DNA of 64,000 bases from Arsenicicoccus dermatophilus (GCF_022568795.1 NZ_JAKZHU010000001.1:1302001-1366000); one strand, 5' to 3'; numbered from the stretch's first letter, positions 27,809 through 36,728 are shown. The notes: a model not told the origin generated them from the letters alone. Numbers and translations are program-made.

Positions 27809-28723
27809 TCAGTGGCCGAGGTTGGCGAAGACCTCGAGCGTCGCCGTGGAGCGGTTCATCGTGTAGAAGTGCAGCCCGGGGGCGCCCTCGTGCACCAGCC
27901 GCGAGGCGTGCTCGGTGGCGATCTCGACCCCCACCGCCCGGACGGCGTCCTCGTCGTCGGCGACGGCCTCCAGCCGGGAGGTCACCGCCGACGGCAGCGC
28001 GGCCCCCGACAGCTGGGCCATCCGCGCGATCTGGCGCAGGTTGGTGACCGGCATCAGACCCGGGATGATCGGCAACGAGCCACCGCGGGCGGACACCAGG
28101 TCCCGCAGCCGCAGGTAGTTGTCGACGTCGAAGACCATCTGGGTCACGGCGAAGTCTGCGCCCGCCCGCTGCTTGGCGACGAGCACGTCGGCGTCCTGCT
28201 CCAGCGAGGCGGACTCGGGGTGCTTGTCGGGGAAGGCCGCGACACCGACGGTGAAGTCGCCCAGGGAGCGCACCAGCTCGACGAGCTGCACGGCGTGGTC
28301 CAGGCCCTCGGGGTGCGGCGTCCACGGCGTCCCCAGCCCGCCCGCGGGGTCGCCGCGCAGGACCATGACGTTGCGGATGCCCGCGCCGGCATACTCCCCG
28401 ACGACGCCGCGCAGCTCGGCGATCGAGGAGCCGACGCACGTCAGGTGCGCCATGGGCACGAGGGTGGTCTCGTCGGCGATCCGCCGGGTGACGCGAACCG
28501 TCCGGTCCCGTGTCGACCCGCCCGCGCCATAGGTCACCGACACGAAGCTGGGGCGCTTCTTCTCCAGCCGGCGCACCGCGTCCCACAGCACCTGCTCGGC
28601 GTCGTCGCTGCTGGGCGGGAAGAACTCGAACGAGAAGCTCGTCCCGGCCTCCGCCAGCATCTGCGGGATCGAGGTGGTGGCGAGGTCCTCGCGCGGGCTC
28701 AGGAAGGGCGCACCGGACGACAT
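27809..28723 (-). CDS. metF: Methylenetetrahydrofolate reductase
   Basis: A 304-residue FAD-dependent enzyme that reduces 5,10-methylene- to 5-methyl-tetrahydrofolate for methionine synthesis. Features: FSFEFFPPSSDDAEQVL at the N-terminus, VSVTYGAGGSTRD, HLTCVGSS, NVMVLRGDP, FAVTQMVFD and IPGLMPVTNLRQI. The ATG at 28723 lies 7 bases after a TAGAGT -10 box, which suggests a leaderless transcript. It is divergent from the polyprenyl synthase gene, like the Rv2172c/Rv2173 pair of M. tuberculosis as I recall it. Confidence 0.93.
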   Translation of the reverse strand: MSSGAPFLSPREDLATTSIPQMLAEAGTSFSFEFFPPSSDDAEQVLWDAVRRLEKKRPSFVSVTYGAGGSTRDRTVRVTRRIADETTLVPMAHLTCVGSSIAELRGVVGEYAGAGIRNVMVLRGDPAGGLGTPWTPHPEGLDHAVQLVELVRSLGDFTVGVAAFPDKHPESASLEQDADVLVAKQRAGADFAVTQMVFDVDNYLRLRDLVSARGGSLPIIPGLMPVTNLRQIARMAQLSGAALPSAVTSRLEAVADDEDAVRAVGVEIATEHASRLVHEGAPGLHFYTMNRSTATLEVFANLGH

Positions 28724-28730
28724 GCGCGGC

Positions 28731-28736
28731 ACTCTA
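28731..28736 (-). promoter_or_regulatory. -10 box for leaderless metF transcription
   Basis: TAGAGT on the minus strand lies seven bases before the metF ATG at 28723. Confidence 0.5.
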
Positions 28737-28811
28737 GGCGAGCCTGACCGCGTAGGCTCGGCCCCACCGACATGTGGGCACACCGCGTGTCGAGAGAGGG
28801 AGGCAGCCGGG

Positions 28812-29909
28812 ATGACCACAGTCGGGACCGAGATCGTCGACCGCGCCCACCTGCGCCAGCGGGTCCAGGCCGAGATCGACGACGAGATCGCGCTGCGCTC
28901 GGCCCAGCTCGCCCCCGTCGGGCGGGACGCCCGGCTCCTCGTCGACGCGGTCGCGGAGCTGCTGCGCGGGGGCAAGCGACTGCGGGCGGCCTTCTGCTAC
29001 TGGGGCTATCGCGCCGCCGGCGGGGTCGACAACGACGCGATCGTGCGGGCTGCGACCTCGATGGAGCTCTTCCAGGCCGCCGCGCTGATCCACGACGACG
29101 TGATGGACGACAGCGACACCCGTCGCGGCCTGCCCGCGGCGCACCGCCGCCTGGCCTCCCACCACGACGAGCAGGGCTGGGAGGGGCTGTCCGAGCGCTT
29201 CGGGCTGGCCGGGGCGATCCTCGCCGGCGACCTGTGCCTGACCTGGACCGACGCGATGTTCGCGACCTCGGGACTCTCCCGTCAGGAGATGCACGGCGCA
29301 CGACCGGTCTTCGACGAGATGCGGACCCAGCTGATGGGCGGGCAGTTCCTCGACGTCATCGAGGCGGCCCGCGGGTGGGGCGAGCTGAGCCACGACCAGC
29401 GGCTGCGACGCGCCACCCGCGTGATCACCTACAAGTCTGCGAAGTACTCCGTCGAGCACCCCCTGCTCATCGGCGCCGCGGCCGCCGGGGCGCGCTCCAC
29501 GGACCTGGCCCGGCTCGGCACCTTCGGGCTGGCGATCGGCCAGGCCTTCCAGCTGCGCGACGACCTGCTCGGGGTGTATGGCGATCCGGAGGCGACCGGC
29601 AAGCCCGCGGGCGACGACCTGCGCGAGGGCAAGCACACGATCCTGGTCGCCCACACGCTGGCCGGGCTGGACGCCGGGGCGGCGCAGGAGTTCGAGGACC
29701 GGCTGGGCGATCCCGCGCTCGACGACGCCGCGGTCGCGCAGATGCGCGACCAGATGGTTCGGGCGGGCGCCGTCGAGGCGGTCGAGCGGGACATCGAGCG
29801 GCTGGTCGCCGAGGGCATGGACGCGCTCGGCCAGACCCGTCACCTGCTGGACGAGGGCCGCGAGGTGCTCGCCGACCTCGCGGCCTACGCCACCCGCCGC
29901 AGCAGCTGA
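28812..29909 (+). CDS. Polyprenyl (geranylgeranyl-type) diphosphate synthase
   Basis: A 365-residue trans-isoprenyl diphosphate synthase that condenses isopentenyl diphosphate onto allylic diphosphates. The first aspartate-rich motif is LIHDDVMDDSDTRRG, the second RDDLLGVYGDPEATGKP, and the substrate motif GGKRLRA is present. Small residues before the first motif (SMELFQAAAL) fit a medium-chain product such as GGPP, but chain length is uncertain. The position opposite metF matches idsA2 (Rv2173). The ATG follows GGGAGG; TAGGCT at 28753-28758 is a possible -10 box. Confidence 0.9.
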   Translation: MTTVGTEIVDRAHLRQRVQAEIDDEIALRSAQLAPVGRDARLLVDAVAELLRGGKRLRAAFCYWGYRAAGGVDNDAIVRAATSMELFQAAALIHDDVMDDSDTRRGLPAAHRRLASHHDEQGWEGLSERFGLAGAILAGDLCLTWTDAMFATSGLSRQEMHGARPVFDEMRTQLMGGQFLDVIEAARGWGELSHDQRLRRATRVITYKSAKYSVEHPLLIGAAAAGARSTDLARLGTFGLAIGQAFQLRDDLLGVYGDPEATGKPAGDDLREGKHTILVAHTLAGLDAGAAQEFEDRLGDPALDDAAVAQMRDQMVRAGAVEAVERDIERLVAEGMDALGQTRHLLDEGREVLADLAAYATRRSS

Positions 29910-29938
29910 CAGCGCCCGCGCGGCCGGTCCAAGGGCGC

Positions 29939-29962
29939 CGATCGAGGACGTCCTCGCGATCG
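29939..29962. terminator. Weak hairpin between polyprenyl synthase and Rv2175c-like genes
   Basis: CGATCG and GAGGAC pair with GTCCTC and CGATCG, with a small bulge, in the 89-base gap between convergent genes. The stem is imperfect, so the terminator role is tentative. Confidence 0.35.
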
Positions 29963-29998
29963 ACGCTGCGCGGCCGCAGGTCCCGTGCGCTCACGCGG

Positions 29999-30391
29999 TC
30001 AGAAGGCCATCTCCTGCGCCCGGCGCCGGATCTCGGTCTTGTGACCGGCCCGCAGGTCGGCGATCGGGGTGCCCTCGCGCAGCGTCTCGTCGGGCAGGTG
30101 CAGCCACTCGACGGCCTCGGCCTCGCTCAGGCCCGCGTCATACAGCACGGACAGGGTGCCCCGCAGGGATTCCAGCGGCAGCCCGTCCTGCACGAAGCCC
30201 TCGGGCACGCTGACGACCTTGCGCTCACCGCGCCGCACCGACGCCAGGTCGCCTTCCGCGAGCCATGAACGCACCTGCGACAGGGGGACGCCGGCCTGCT
30301 CGGCGAGGTCCGGCACGGTCAGCCAGCCGGGGACGACGTCCTCGATCGAGGCGAGCAGCTCAGGGGTGGGGGCAGCGTTGGATCGACTCAC
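29999..30391 (-). CDS. Rv2175c-family DNA-binding protein
   Basis: A 130-residue protein related to Rv2175c. An N-terminal winged helix-turn-helix (VPDLAEQAGVPLSQVRSWLAEGDLAS, about residues 25-50) is followed by the C-terminal Rv2175c domain (LSVLYDAGLSEAEAVEWLH, GHKTEIRRRAQEMAF). In M. tuberculosis the protein is a PknL substrate phosphorylated on a threonine near the N-terminus (Thr9, from memory). Here, with the GTG at 30391, a threonine also falls at position 9 (SNAAPTPE). A PknL-like kinase gene lies 1.2 kb away. A CACCCT -10-like box sits seven bases upstream of the start. Confidence 0.85.
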   Translation of the reverse strand: MSRSNAAPTPELLASIEDVVPGWLTVPDLAEQAGVPLSQVRSWLAEGDLASVRRGERKVVSVPEGFVQDGLPLESLRGTLSVLYDAGLSEAEAVEWLHLPDETLREGTPIADLRAGHKTEIRRRAQEMAF

Positions 30392-30840
30392 GGGGACCAG
30401 GGTGCCATGACCTGGGCGCTCGTCGAGGGCAGGCGGCACGGACGCACTGCCCTGGGACTCGGCCCCGGGACGCCTCCGACCGGGCGTCCACCCAGCCACC
30501 GGGGCCTGCGAGGGGCGCGCACCTAGGGGATCGACCTGCGCCCCCACCCACCTCGGGCCAGGCTGGCCCCATAGATCGATCAAAGAGGGTCCATTCCGTA
30601 CGACTCGCGGCCGGCCTGGCCCGATCTGCACCGCCCGGCTCACGACCTCGGCGACCTCCCGCGACACGTCCCGGCGCCGCGCCTCCACCTGGCGTTCCGC
30701 CGACGAGCCCCGGCGGAACCGACCGCCCCCGGTTGGCCGGCAACGCCGGACAACTCTGCGCCGTGTGGGTGACTGTGCTTCACTGATTCGACACCATTCA
30801 TTACGGATGTGTCGATCCTGATCCCCATCGAAGGACCTGC
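30392..30840. other. 449-base gene-free region
   Basis: This is the only gene-free stretch over 300 bases. It should hold the promoters of the Rv2175c-like gene (minus) and the LysM gene (plus). A relatively AT-richer patch at about 30575-30605 (ATAGATCGATCAAAGAGGG) and another at 30778-30815 (TTCACT, then CATTCATTACGG) are the likeliest promoter areas. I looked for a cyclic di-AMP riboswitch, which often precedes actinobacterial cell-wall hydrolase genes, and saw none. No supported open frame is present. Confidence 0.5.
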
Positions 30841-31569
30841 ATGCCTCTCGTCGCCGGCCTTGCCGCTGCCGTTCTCGCTCAGACGATCGCCCCGGCCTCG
30901 CCCCTGCCCCCCGCCCCTCGGACCCACACCGTCCGCCGCGGGGACACGAGCTATGACATCGCCCGCCGGGCGGGAGTCCCCCTGGGCGACCTGGTCGCCG
31001 CCAACGCCCTCCCCCTCGGCGGCAGGCACCTGGTTCCCGGGGCCCGCCTGGTCATCCCTGGGCGGGCGGCCTCGCCCACCACCGCCCGTCCGGTCACCGC
31101 CCATCGCTCCGCCGCGGCCCGTCCTGCGGCCCACCGCCCGGCTGCTCCCCGTCCCGCGACCTCCCGGCGTCCCACCCCTGCCGGCCAGGCCCAGGTGCGA
31201 GCCCTCGTCGCCCGGGTCGCCGCCGAGCACGGGGTGGATCCTCGCCTGGCCCAGGCGCTCGCCCTCCAGGAGTCCAGCTGGCGCCAGGACGTCACCTCGC
31301 CCGTCGGCGCGCGCGGGATCATGCAGGTCATGCCCGCCAACGCCGCCTGGGCCTCGCGCCTTGCCGGGCGCCCCCTCGACCTGGCCAAGCCTCGGGACAA
31401 CGTCACCGCGGGCGTCGTCATCCTCAAGCAGCTGCGGACGGCGGCGGGCGACGACGACACCGCGATCGGTGGCTACTACCAGGGTCTGCCGTCGATCCGG
31501 CAGCGCGGGATGTATGCCGAGACCCGCCGCTACGTCGCCCAGGTCAAGGCACACCGCGCACGGATGTGA
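30841..31569 (+). CDS. Secreted LysM-domain lytic transglycosylase
   Basis: A 242-residue cell-wall hydrolase. A short N-terminal hydrophobic stretch (VAGLAAAVLAQTIAPASP) probably serves as signal peptide. A LysM domain follows (HTVRRGDTSYDIARRAGVPL, about 29-75) that binds peptidoglycan. A Pro/Ala/Arg-rich linker leads to a lysozyme-like SLT domain with catalytic Glu in LALQESSWRQDV, and the motifs GIMQVMPA and GGYYQG. It cleaves the glycan strand between MurNAc and GlcNAc. GAAGGA precedes the ATG. It lies 32 bases before the PASTA kinase gene, a natural pairing for cell-wall control. Confidence 0.9.
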   Translation: MPLVAGLAAAVLAQTIAPASPLPPAPRTHTVRRGDTSYDIARRAGVPLGDLVAANALPLGGRHLVPGARLVIPGRAASPTTARPVTAHRSAAARPAAHRPAAPRPATSRRPTPAGQAQVRALVARVAAEHGVDPRLAQALALQESSWRQDVTSPVGARGIMQVMPANAAWASRLAGRPLDLAKPRDNVTAGVVILKQLRTAAGDDDTAIGGYYQGLPSIRQRGMYAETRRYVAQVKAHRARM

Positions 31570-31589
31570 GGGCGGGCACGGTCCCCACC

Positions 31590-31595
31590 TAGGAT
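31590..31595 (+). promoter_or_regulatory. -10 box for leaderless transcription of the PASTA kinase gene
   Basis: TAGGAT lies six bases before the GTG at 31602. No ribosome-binding site precedes that GTG. Confidence 0.5.
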
Positions 31596-31601
31596 CACCT
31601 G

Positions 31602-33698
31602 GTGCCCACCCCCACCCCCCGCGCCGAGCCCGGGCGTGTCCTCGACGGACGCTACCGGCTGGTGCGTCATGTCGCCGACGGCGGGATGGCCACGGTGTGG
31701 GAGGCGCTCGACGAGCGGCTGGAGCGCTCGGTGGCGGTCAAGCTGCTGCGGCCCGGGCTCGCCGACAACCAGGCCTTCGCGGACCGTTTCCGACGTGAGG
31801 CGCGAGCCGCGGCCCGCCTCAACGACCCTCGCGTCGTCGCGGTCTACGACCAGGGCGCCGACGGGGTGGACATGTTCCTCGTCATGGAGCTGGTGCGCGG
31901 TCGCACGCTGCGCGAGGTCGTCCAGGCCGAGGCACCGCTCACCCCGCGTGCCGCGCTGGACCTGCTGATCCCGGTCGCCGAGGCGCTGGGCCTGGCCCAC
32001 AGGGCCGGCATCGTGCACCGGGACGTCAAGCCGGAGAACGTCATCATCCGCGAGGACGGTCAGGTCAAGGTGGCCGACTTCGGGCTCGCCCGCGCGCTGA
32101 CCACGCAGACGGCGACCGCGGCGAGCAGCACCATCCTGGGGACCGTCTCCTACCTGTCGCCCGAGCAGGTCGAGCACGGCACCGCGGACGCCCGCAGCGA
32201 CGTCTACGCCGCGGGCCTGATCCTCTTCGAGCTGCTCACGGGCCGCAAGGCCTTCCAGGGCGAGTCGCCGATCCACGTGGCCTACCAGCATGTCCACACC
32301 CAGGTGCCTGCCCCCAGCTCGATCGTCCCGGGCATTCCCGAGGAGCTCGACGAGCTGGTCGCGGTGGCCGCGCACCGTGACCCCTCCCGGCGGTCCGGCG
32401 ACGGGACCCAGCTCGCCGCCCGGTTGCGTCAGGTGCGTGCTGCCCTGACCTCGGCGCAGCTGGACGGTCGGCCCTCCGCGCAGGCGCCCGGGGTCGACGA
32501 CCCCACGGTTGCCCTGACCTCGGGGACGGATCTCACCGGGGCCCGCGTGGTGGAGCCGGTCCCTGGGGCCGAGGCCGGGACGGACGGCGACGACAGGGCC
32601 TCCTGCGCACCCGGAGCCAGCCTCCCTGACACGGCCGGCTCCGCCGCCGGCTCGGCCACCGACCACGGATCGGCCTCACGCACCGCCGAGGTGTCACGGC
32701 GGGCCGAGACGGTTGCCATCACCCAGGAAGCCCCGGCGGGCAAGGCCCCGCTGCCCGATCCGCTCGTGCTCGGCCGTCCCATCGACGGCGACGAGATCGA
32801 GCGTCCCCGACGGCGGGTCCCCGCCAAGGTCGTCGTCTCGCTCGTCGCGCTGCTCGCCCTGGGTGGGACCGGTGGTGGCTGGTGGTTGGTCACCGGACCC
32901 GGGGCCATGACCAAGGTCCCCCCGCTGGGACGCATCCACGTCGACGAGGCCCGTTCCCGGCTGCAGCGCGCCCACCTCGAGGCGGCCGTGGAGGAGGTGT
33001 ACGACGAGACCGTGCCCGTGGGCATGGTGGTGCGTTCCTCGCCCGACCAGGGCACGCCTCTGCACCGCACCGACGACGTGTCCCTCGTCGTGTCCCGAGG
33101 CCCTGAGCGCCACCCCGTGCCTGCGCTCGCCGGGCGCTCCCAGGCCGATGCCGAGCGGGCTTTGCGGGATGCCCGCCTCGCCCCGGGGACGATCCGCACG
33201 AGCTATCACGAGCAGGTGCCCGCGGGGGCGGTCATCGGGACCGACCCCGCGCCCGGCACCTCCCTCAGGCCCTTCACCAAGGTCGCCCTCGCCGTCAGCA
33301 GGGGGCCGCGCCCGATCCCGGTGCCGTCGGTCCTCGGCCGCACGCCGACCAGCGCCCGGAAGGTGCTGAGCGAGGTGGGTCTGGGCTATGCCGAGAACCC
33401 CGCTCGGGCCTTCTCCAGCACCGTCCCGGACGGGTCGATCGTGACGCAGTCCCCGGCCACCGGCACCCTGCACGCCGGGCAGTCGGTCACCGTGACCCTG
33501 TCGAAGGGACCCGAGATGGTCCTCGTGCCCGGTGTCGTCGGCCGCAGCAAGGACGACGCCCGTCAGGCGCTGGAGGCGGCGGGCTTCACGGTCAAGGTGA
33601 CCAGCCCCCTCGGCGAGGTCTTCGGGCTCGTCTCCCGGCAGAGCCCGGGGCCCACCCGCATGCCGCGCGGCAGCACCGTCACCATCGTGGTGGTCTGA
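31602..33698 (+). CDS. pknL: Serine/threonine protein kinase with PASTA repeats (PknL-like)
   Basis: A 698-residue membrane receptor kinase. The kinase domain spans about 15-280: glycine loop VADGGMATVWEA, Lys47 in VAVKLL, HRDVKPEN with Asp141, VADFGLAR, and GTVSYLSPEQV. A disordered juxtamembrane region (about 290-400) leads to one membrane helix (VVVSLVALLALGGTGGGWWLV). Four extracellular PASTA domains follow (sequences such as LGRIHVDEARSRL and VVGRSKDDARQAL), which bind peptidoglycan or lipid II fragments. By synteny and domain layout it matches PknL (Rv2176), though that protein's PASTA content may differ. A probable substrate gene (Rv2175c-like) is nearby. Confidence 0.92.
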   Translation: MPTPTPRAEPGRVLDGRYRLVRHVADGGMATVWEALDERLERSVAVKLLRPGLADNQAFADRFRREARAAARLNDPRVVAVYDQGADGVDMFLVMELVRGRTLREVVQAEAPLTPRAALDLLIPVAEALGLAHRAGIVHRDVKPENVIIREDGQVKVADFGLARALTTQTATAASSTILGTVSYLSPEQVEHGTADARSDVYAAGLILFELLTGRKAFQGESPIHVAYQHVHTQVPAPSSIVPGIPEELDELVAVAAHRDPSRRSGDGTQLAARLRQVRAALTSAQLDGRPSAQAPGVDDPTVALTSGTDLTGARVVEPVPGAEAGTDGDDRASCAPGASLPDTAGSAAGSATDHGSASRTAEVSRRAETVAITQEAPAGKAPLPDPLVLGRPIDGDEIERPRRRVPAKVVVSLVALLALGGTGGGWWLVTGPGAMTKVPPLGRIHVDEARSRLQRAHLEAAVEEVYDETVPVGMVVRSSPDQGTPLHRTDDVSLVVSRGPERHPVPALAGRSQADAERALRDARLAPGTIRTSYHEQVPAGAVIGTDPAPGTSLRPFTKVALAVSRGPRPIPVPSVLGRTPTSARKVLSEVGLGYAENPARAFSSTVPDGSIVTQSPATGTLHAGQSVTVTLSKGPEMVLVPGVVGRSKDDARQALEAAGFTVKVTSPLGEVFGLVSRQSPGPTRMPRGSTVTIVVV

Positions 33699-33699
33699 G

Positions 33700-34614
33700 A
33701 TGGCGGCCTCCCGCACCCGCCTGGCGACGCTGGTCCTGGTGGGGGTCACCGCCGTGTGGGGATCGACGTTCTACCTCATCCACGACCTGCTCGACAGCAT
33801 GGACCCGCTCGACTTCCTCGCCGTGCGGTTCACCATCGCCGCGGTGCTGCTCCTCGCGGTCTTCGGCCGCAGCCTGCGAGCGCTCGACCGCCGGGGCTGG
33901 GTCGCCGGTCTGCTGCTCGGGCTGGTCTATGCCGCCGCCCAGATCCTGCAGACGGTCGGCCTGGCGCACACCTCCGCGTCCCGCTCCGGCTTCATCACCG
34001 GGTTGTACGTCGTGCTGACGCCCTTCCTCGGCGCGCTCCTGCTGCGCGACGAGGTCACGCGCGAGACCTGGGTCGCCGCCCTGCTGTCCGTCGGCGGGCT
34101 GACGGCGCTGTCGCTGGGCGGCGACGGCGTGGGCCTCGGGACCGGCGAGCTGCTCACGCTCGGCTGCGCCGTGGTCTATGCGTTGCACATCCTCGGGGTC
34201 GGCCGCGCCACGAGCGCCGCTCTGGCCACCGCCCTGTCGACGGTGCAGATGCTCGCGATCGCCGCGACCAGCGTCGTGGCGGCCTCCGTCGACGGGATCC
34301 GGCTGCCCCTGGGTGGCGGTCAGTGGTGGGCGGTGGTCTACATGGCGGTCTTCGCCGGGGCCGTCGCGCTGTGGGCCCAGACCTGGGGGCAGGCTCACCT
34401 GTCGGCCGCCCGCGCCGCGATCGTCATGACGCTCGAGCCGGTCTTCGCCGCAGTCTTCGCGGTGCTCCTCGGCGGGGAGCAGGTGGGGTGGCGGATGGTC
34501 GTCGGCGGCGGGCTGATCATGACCGCGATGTACGTCGTGGAGCTGGCGGGGCGCCGCGGCGACATCCCGGCCCTGGTCGACCCGCCCGCGGAGGCGCTGC
34601 ACCACGAGCCCTGA
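33700..34614 (+). CDS. EamA-family (DMT superfamily) transporter
   Basis: A 304-residue inner-membrane exporter of the drug/metabolite superfamily with about ten membrane helices in two EamA repeats. The first opens with TAVWGSTFYLIHDLL and DFLAVRFTIAAVLLL. The second closes with AARAAIVMTLEPVFAAVFAVLLGGE, a hallmark of the family. The substrate is unknown. The ATG starts one base after the kinase stop, so the genes form one transcription unit, although a functional link is uncertain. It is convergent with the molybdenum enzyme gene. Confidence 0.9.
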   Translation: MAASRTRLATLVLVGVTAVWGSTFYLIHDLLDSMDPLDFLAVRFTIAAVLLLAVFGRSLRALDRRGWVAGLLLGLVYAAAQILQTVGLAHTSASRSGFITGLYVVLTPFLGALLLRDEVTRETWVAALLSVGGLTALSLGGDGVGLGTGELLTLGCAVVYALHILGVGRATSAALATALSTVQMLAIAATSVVAASVDGIRLPLGGGQWWAVVYMAVFAGAVALWAQTWGQAHLSAARAAIVMTLEPVFAAVFAVLLGGEQVGWRMVVGGGLIMTAMYVVELAGRRGDIPALVDPPAEALHHEP

Positions 34615-34702
34615 CCGGGCACGGCGCCCGCCCACCGCGCCGGCGCACCGCGTCTCGGCATACGGGCTGGCGCCGCCGACTGCCCACCGGACCCGGGTCG
34701 GC

Positions 34703-35290
34703 TCAGCCCTGGTAGGAGTAGCGCTCCTGCCGCCACGCGTCACCGACGAGGTGATAGCCACGCTGCTCCCAGAATCCGCGGACCGGGTCGTGGTGGTACT
34801 CGATCTCACGGACCCACTTCGGGCCCTTCCAGCCGTAGAGGTGCGGGATCACCAGGCGCACCGGACCGCCCCGCTCCGGCGTCAGCGCCTCACCGCCGCG
34901 GTGCGTGGCGAGCAGGGTCCGCGGGGAGAGGAGGTCGGCCAGGGCCACCGAGCTGGCATAGCCGTACTCCGCGGAGACCAGCGTGTGCTCCGCCCCGTCC
35001 ACCGGTGGCTCGAGCTCCACCACGTCCCGCACGCGGACGCCGCGCCAGGACACGTCCTGCTGGGTCAGCTTGGACACGCAGTGCTGATCGGCCACCAGCT
35101 CCACCTGCGGCAGAGCCATCAGGTCCGCCCAGGTGAGCACCCGCCGACCCCCCGACCCAGTCGCCCCGCACAGCGTCAGGGTCCAGGTCACCTCGTCGAG
35201 GGTCGGCACCCGGCCGTAGTGCTGGACGGGCAGCTCGGCCACGAGCCGCTGGCCCGGGGGCACCGGTCTCGGCTCGCTGCGGCTGTGCAT
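34703..35290 (-). CDS. Molybdopterin-dependent oxidoreductase (sulfite oxidase fold)
   Basis: A 195-residue molybdoenzyme domain. The molybdenum-ligating cysteine is in VADQHCVSKLTQQDVSWRGV. Further family motifs are LVSAEYGYASSVALADLL and GGPVRLVIPHLYGWKGPKWV. It is short: it lacks the C-terminal dimerisation domain of sulfite oxidase, and no Tat or Sec signal is visible, so it is probably cytoplasmic and YedY-like only in fold. The substrate is unknown. The ATG at 35290 fits the family. A short GC-rich gap separates it from the aroG stop. Confidence 0.85.
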   Translation of the reverse strand: MHSRSEPRPVPPGQRLVAELPVQHYGRVPTLDEVTWTLTLCGATGSGGRRVLTWADLMALPQVELVADQHCVSKLTQQDVSWRGVRVRDVVELEPPVDGAEHTLVSAEYGYASSVALADLLSPRTLLATHRGGEALTPERGGPVRLVIPHLYGWKGPKWVREIEYHHDPVRGFWEQRGYHLVGDAWRQERYSYQG

Positions 35291-35327
35291 GGGGGAACTC
35301 TCTCACAGCCCCCGCGCAGGACGGTCG

Positions 35328-36716
35328 TCAGCCTCGCGTCGGCTCGGACGCGGCTCGGTCGGACAGCATCTGGGCCACGAGGAAGGCCAGCTCCAGGCTC
35401 TGCTGGTGGTTGAGCCGCGGGTCGCAGACCGTCTCGTAGCGCTCGGCCAGACCGGCGTCGTCGATCCGGTTGGCACCGCCCGTGCACTCGGTCACGTCGT
35501 TGCCGGTCAGCTCCACGTGCATGCCGCCCGGCACGGTGCCCAGCGAGCGGTGGACCTCGAAGAAGCCCCGCACCTCGTCCACGACGTCGTCGAAGTCGCG
35601 CGTCTTGTAGCCGGTGCTGCTGGTGTGCGTGTTCCCATGCATCGGGTCGGTGACCCACACCACGGGCACGCCCTCGGAACGGACCCGCTCGACGATCGCG
35701 GGGAGGGCGTCACGGATGGTCCTGGTGCCCATCCGCGTGATGAAGGTCAGCCGGCCCGGGCGCCGGTCGGGGTCGACCTTGTCGACGAGGCGCATGACGT
35801 CGTCACCGGTGACCTTGGGGCCGAGCTTGACGCCCACCGGGTTGCTGATCCGCGACACGAACTCCAGGTGGGCGCCGTCCAGCTGGCGGGTGCGCTCGCC
35901 CACCCACACCATGTGCCCGCTGGTGTCGTAGGCCCGGCCCGTGCGGTGGTCGATGCGGGTCAGCGCCCGCTCGTACTCCAGCAGCAGCGCCTCGTGGCTG
36001 GCGTAGAACTCCACGGACCGCATCGCCTCGAAGTCGGCGCCGCAGGCCGTCATGAACCGCATGGCCTTGTCGATGTCCCGGGCCATCGACTCGTAGCGCG
36101 CGTACTGCGCGTTGGCGGCGAAACCGCGGTTCCAGGAGTGGACGTGCCGCAGGTCGGCGAACCCGCCGGCCGTGAAGGCCCGCACCAGGTTGAGGGTCGC
36201 GGCGCTCGCGTGGTACCCGCGCAGCATCCGCTGCGGGTCCGGCGTGCGCGACTGCTCGGTGAACTCGAAGTCGTTGACCATGTCGCCGCGGTAGGCGGGC
36301 AGCGTCACGTCGCCCCGCGTCTCGACGTCGGACGAGCGAGGCTTGGTGTACTGCCCCGCCATACGCCCGATCTTGACCACGGGCACGCTCGCGCCGTAGG
36401 TCAGCACCGCCGCCATCTGCAGCAGCGTCTTGACCCGGTCCCGGATGTTGTCCGCCGTGGCGTAGGCGAAGGTCTCGGCGCAGTCGCCGCCCTGCATCAC
36501 GAAGGCCTCGCCCCGCGACGCGGCCGCCAGCCGCTCGGTGAGCTGGTCGCACTCCCCCGCGAAGACCAGCGGCGGCATGGCGCTCAACGTGTCCACCACC
36601 TGCTGCACGTCCGCACCCTCGGGATAGGTCGGCTGCTGGGCCGCCGGCAGGTCACGCCAGGTGTCCAGGGCCGTGGTCGGGTCGGTGGTCGCCGTCGTGG
36701 TCGCCGTCGTCGTCAC
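35328..36716 (-). CDS. aroG: Class II 3-deoxy-7-phosphoheptulonate synthase
   Basis: A 462-residue class II (plant-type) DAHP synthase, which joins phosphoenolpyruvate and erythrose-4-phosphate at the start of the shikimate pathway. Motifs: VMQGGDCAETFA, VVKIGRMAGQYTKPRS, DVETRGDVTLPAYRGD, SHEALLLEYERALTR, WVTDPMHGNTHTSSTGYKT and ELTGNDVTECTGG, which contain metal and PEP ligands. The Thr-rich N-terminal 15 residues are variable. The GTG at 36716 lies six bases after a TACCCT -10 box, indicating a leaderless transcript. It corresponds to Rv2178c in synteny. Divergent from the DUF1028 gene. Confidence 0.95.
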   Translation of the reverse strand: MTTTATTTATTDPTTALDTWRDLPAAQQPTYPEGADVQQVVDTLSAMPPLVFAGECDQLTERLAAASRGEAFVMQGGDCAETFAYATADNIRDRVKTLLQMAAVLTYGASVPVVKIGRMAGQYTKPRSSDVETRGDVTLPAYRGDMVNDFEFTEQSRTPDPQRMLRGYHASAATLNLVRAFTAGGFADLRHVHSWNRGFAANAQYARYESMARDIDKAMRFMTACGADFEAMRSVEFYASHEALLLEYERALTRIDHRTGRAYDTSGHMVWVGERTRQLDGAHLEFVSRISNPVGVKLGPKVTGDDVMRLVDKVDPDRRPGRLTFITRMGTRTIRDALPAIVERVRSEGVPVVWVTDPMHGNTHTSSTGYKTRDFDDVVDEVRGFFEVHRSLGTVPGGMHVELTGNDVTECTGGANRIDDAGLAERYETVCDPRLNHQQSLELAFLVAQMLSDRAASEPTRG

Positions 36717-36722
36717 GAACTC

Positions 36723-36728
36723 AGGGTA
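36723..36728 (-). promoter_or_regulatory. -10 box for leaderless aroG transcription
   Basis: TACCCT on the minus strand is six bases before the aroG GTG. No ribosome-binding site is present. Confidence 0.5.

Noticed and set aside
30392-30840. Cyclic di-AMP (ydaO-type) riboswitch before the LysM transglycosylase
   Set aside because: The conserved ydaO core elements are not visible and the leader directly before the ATG is short.
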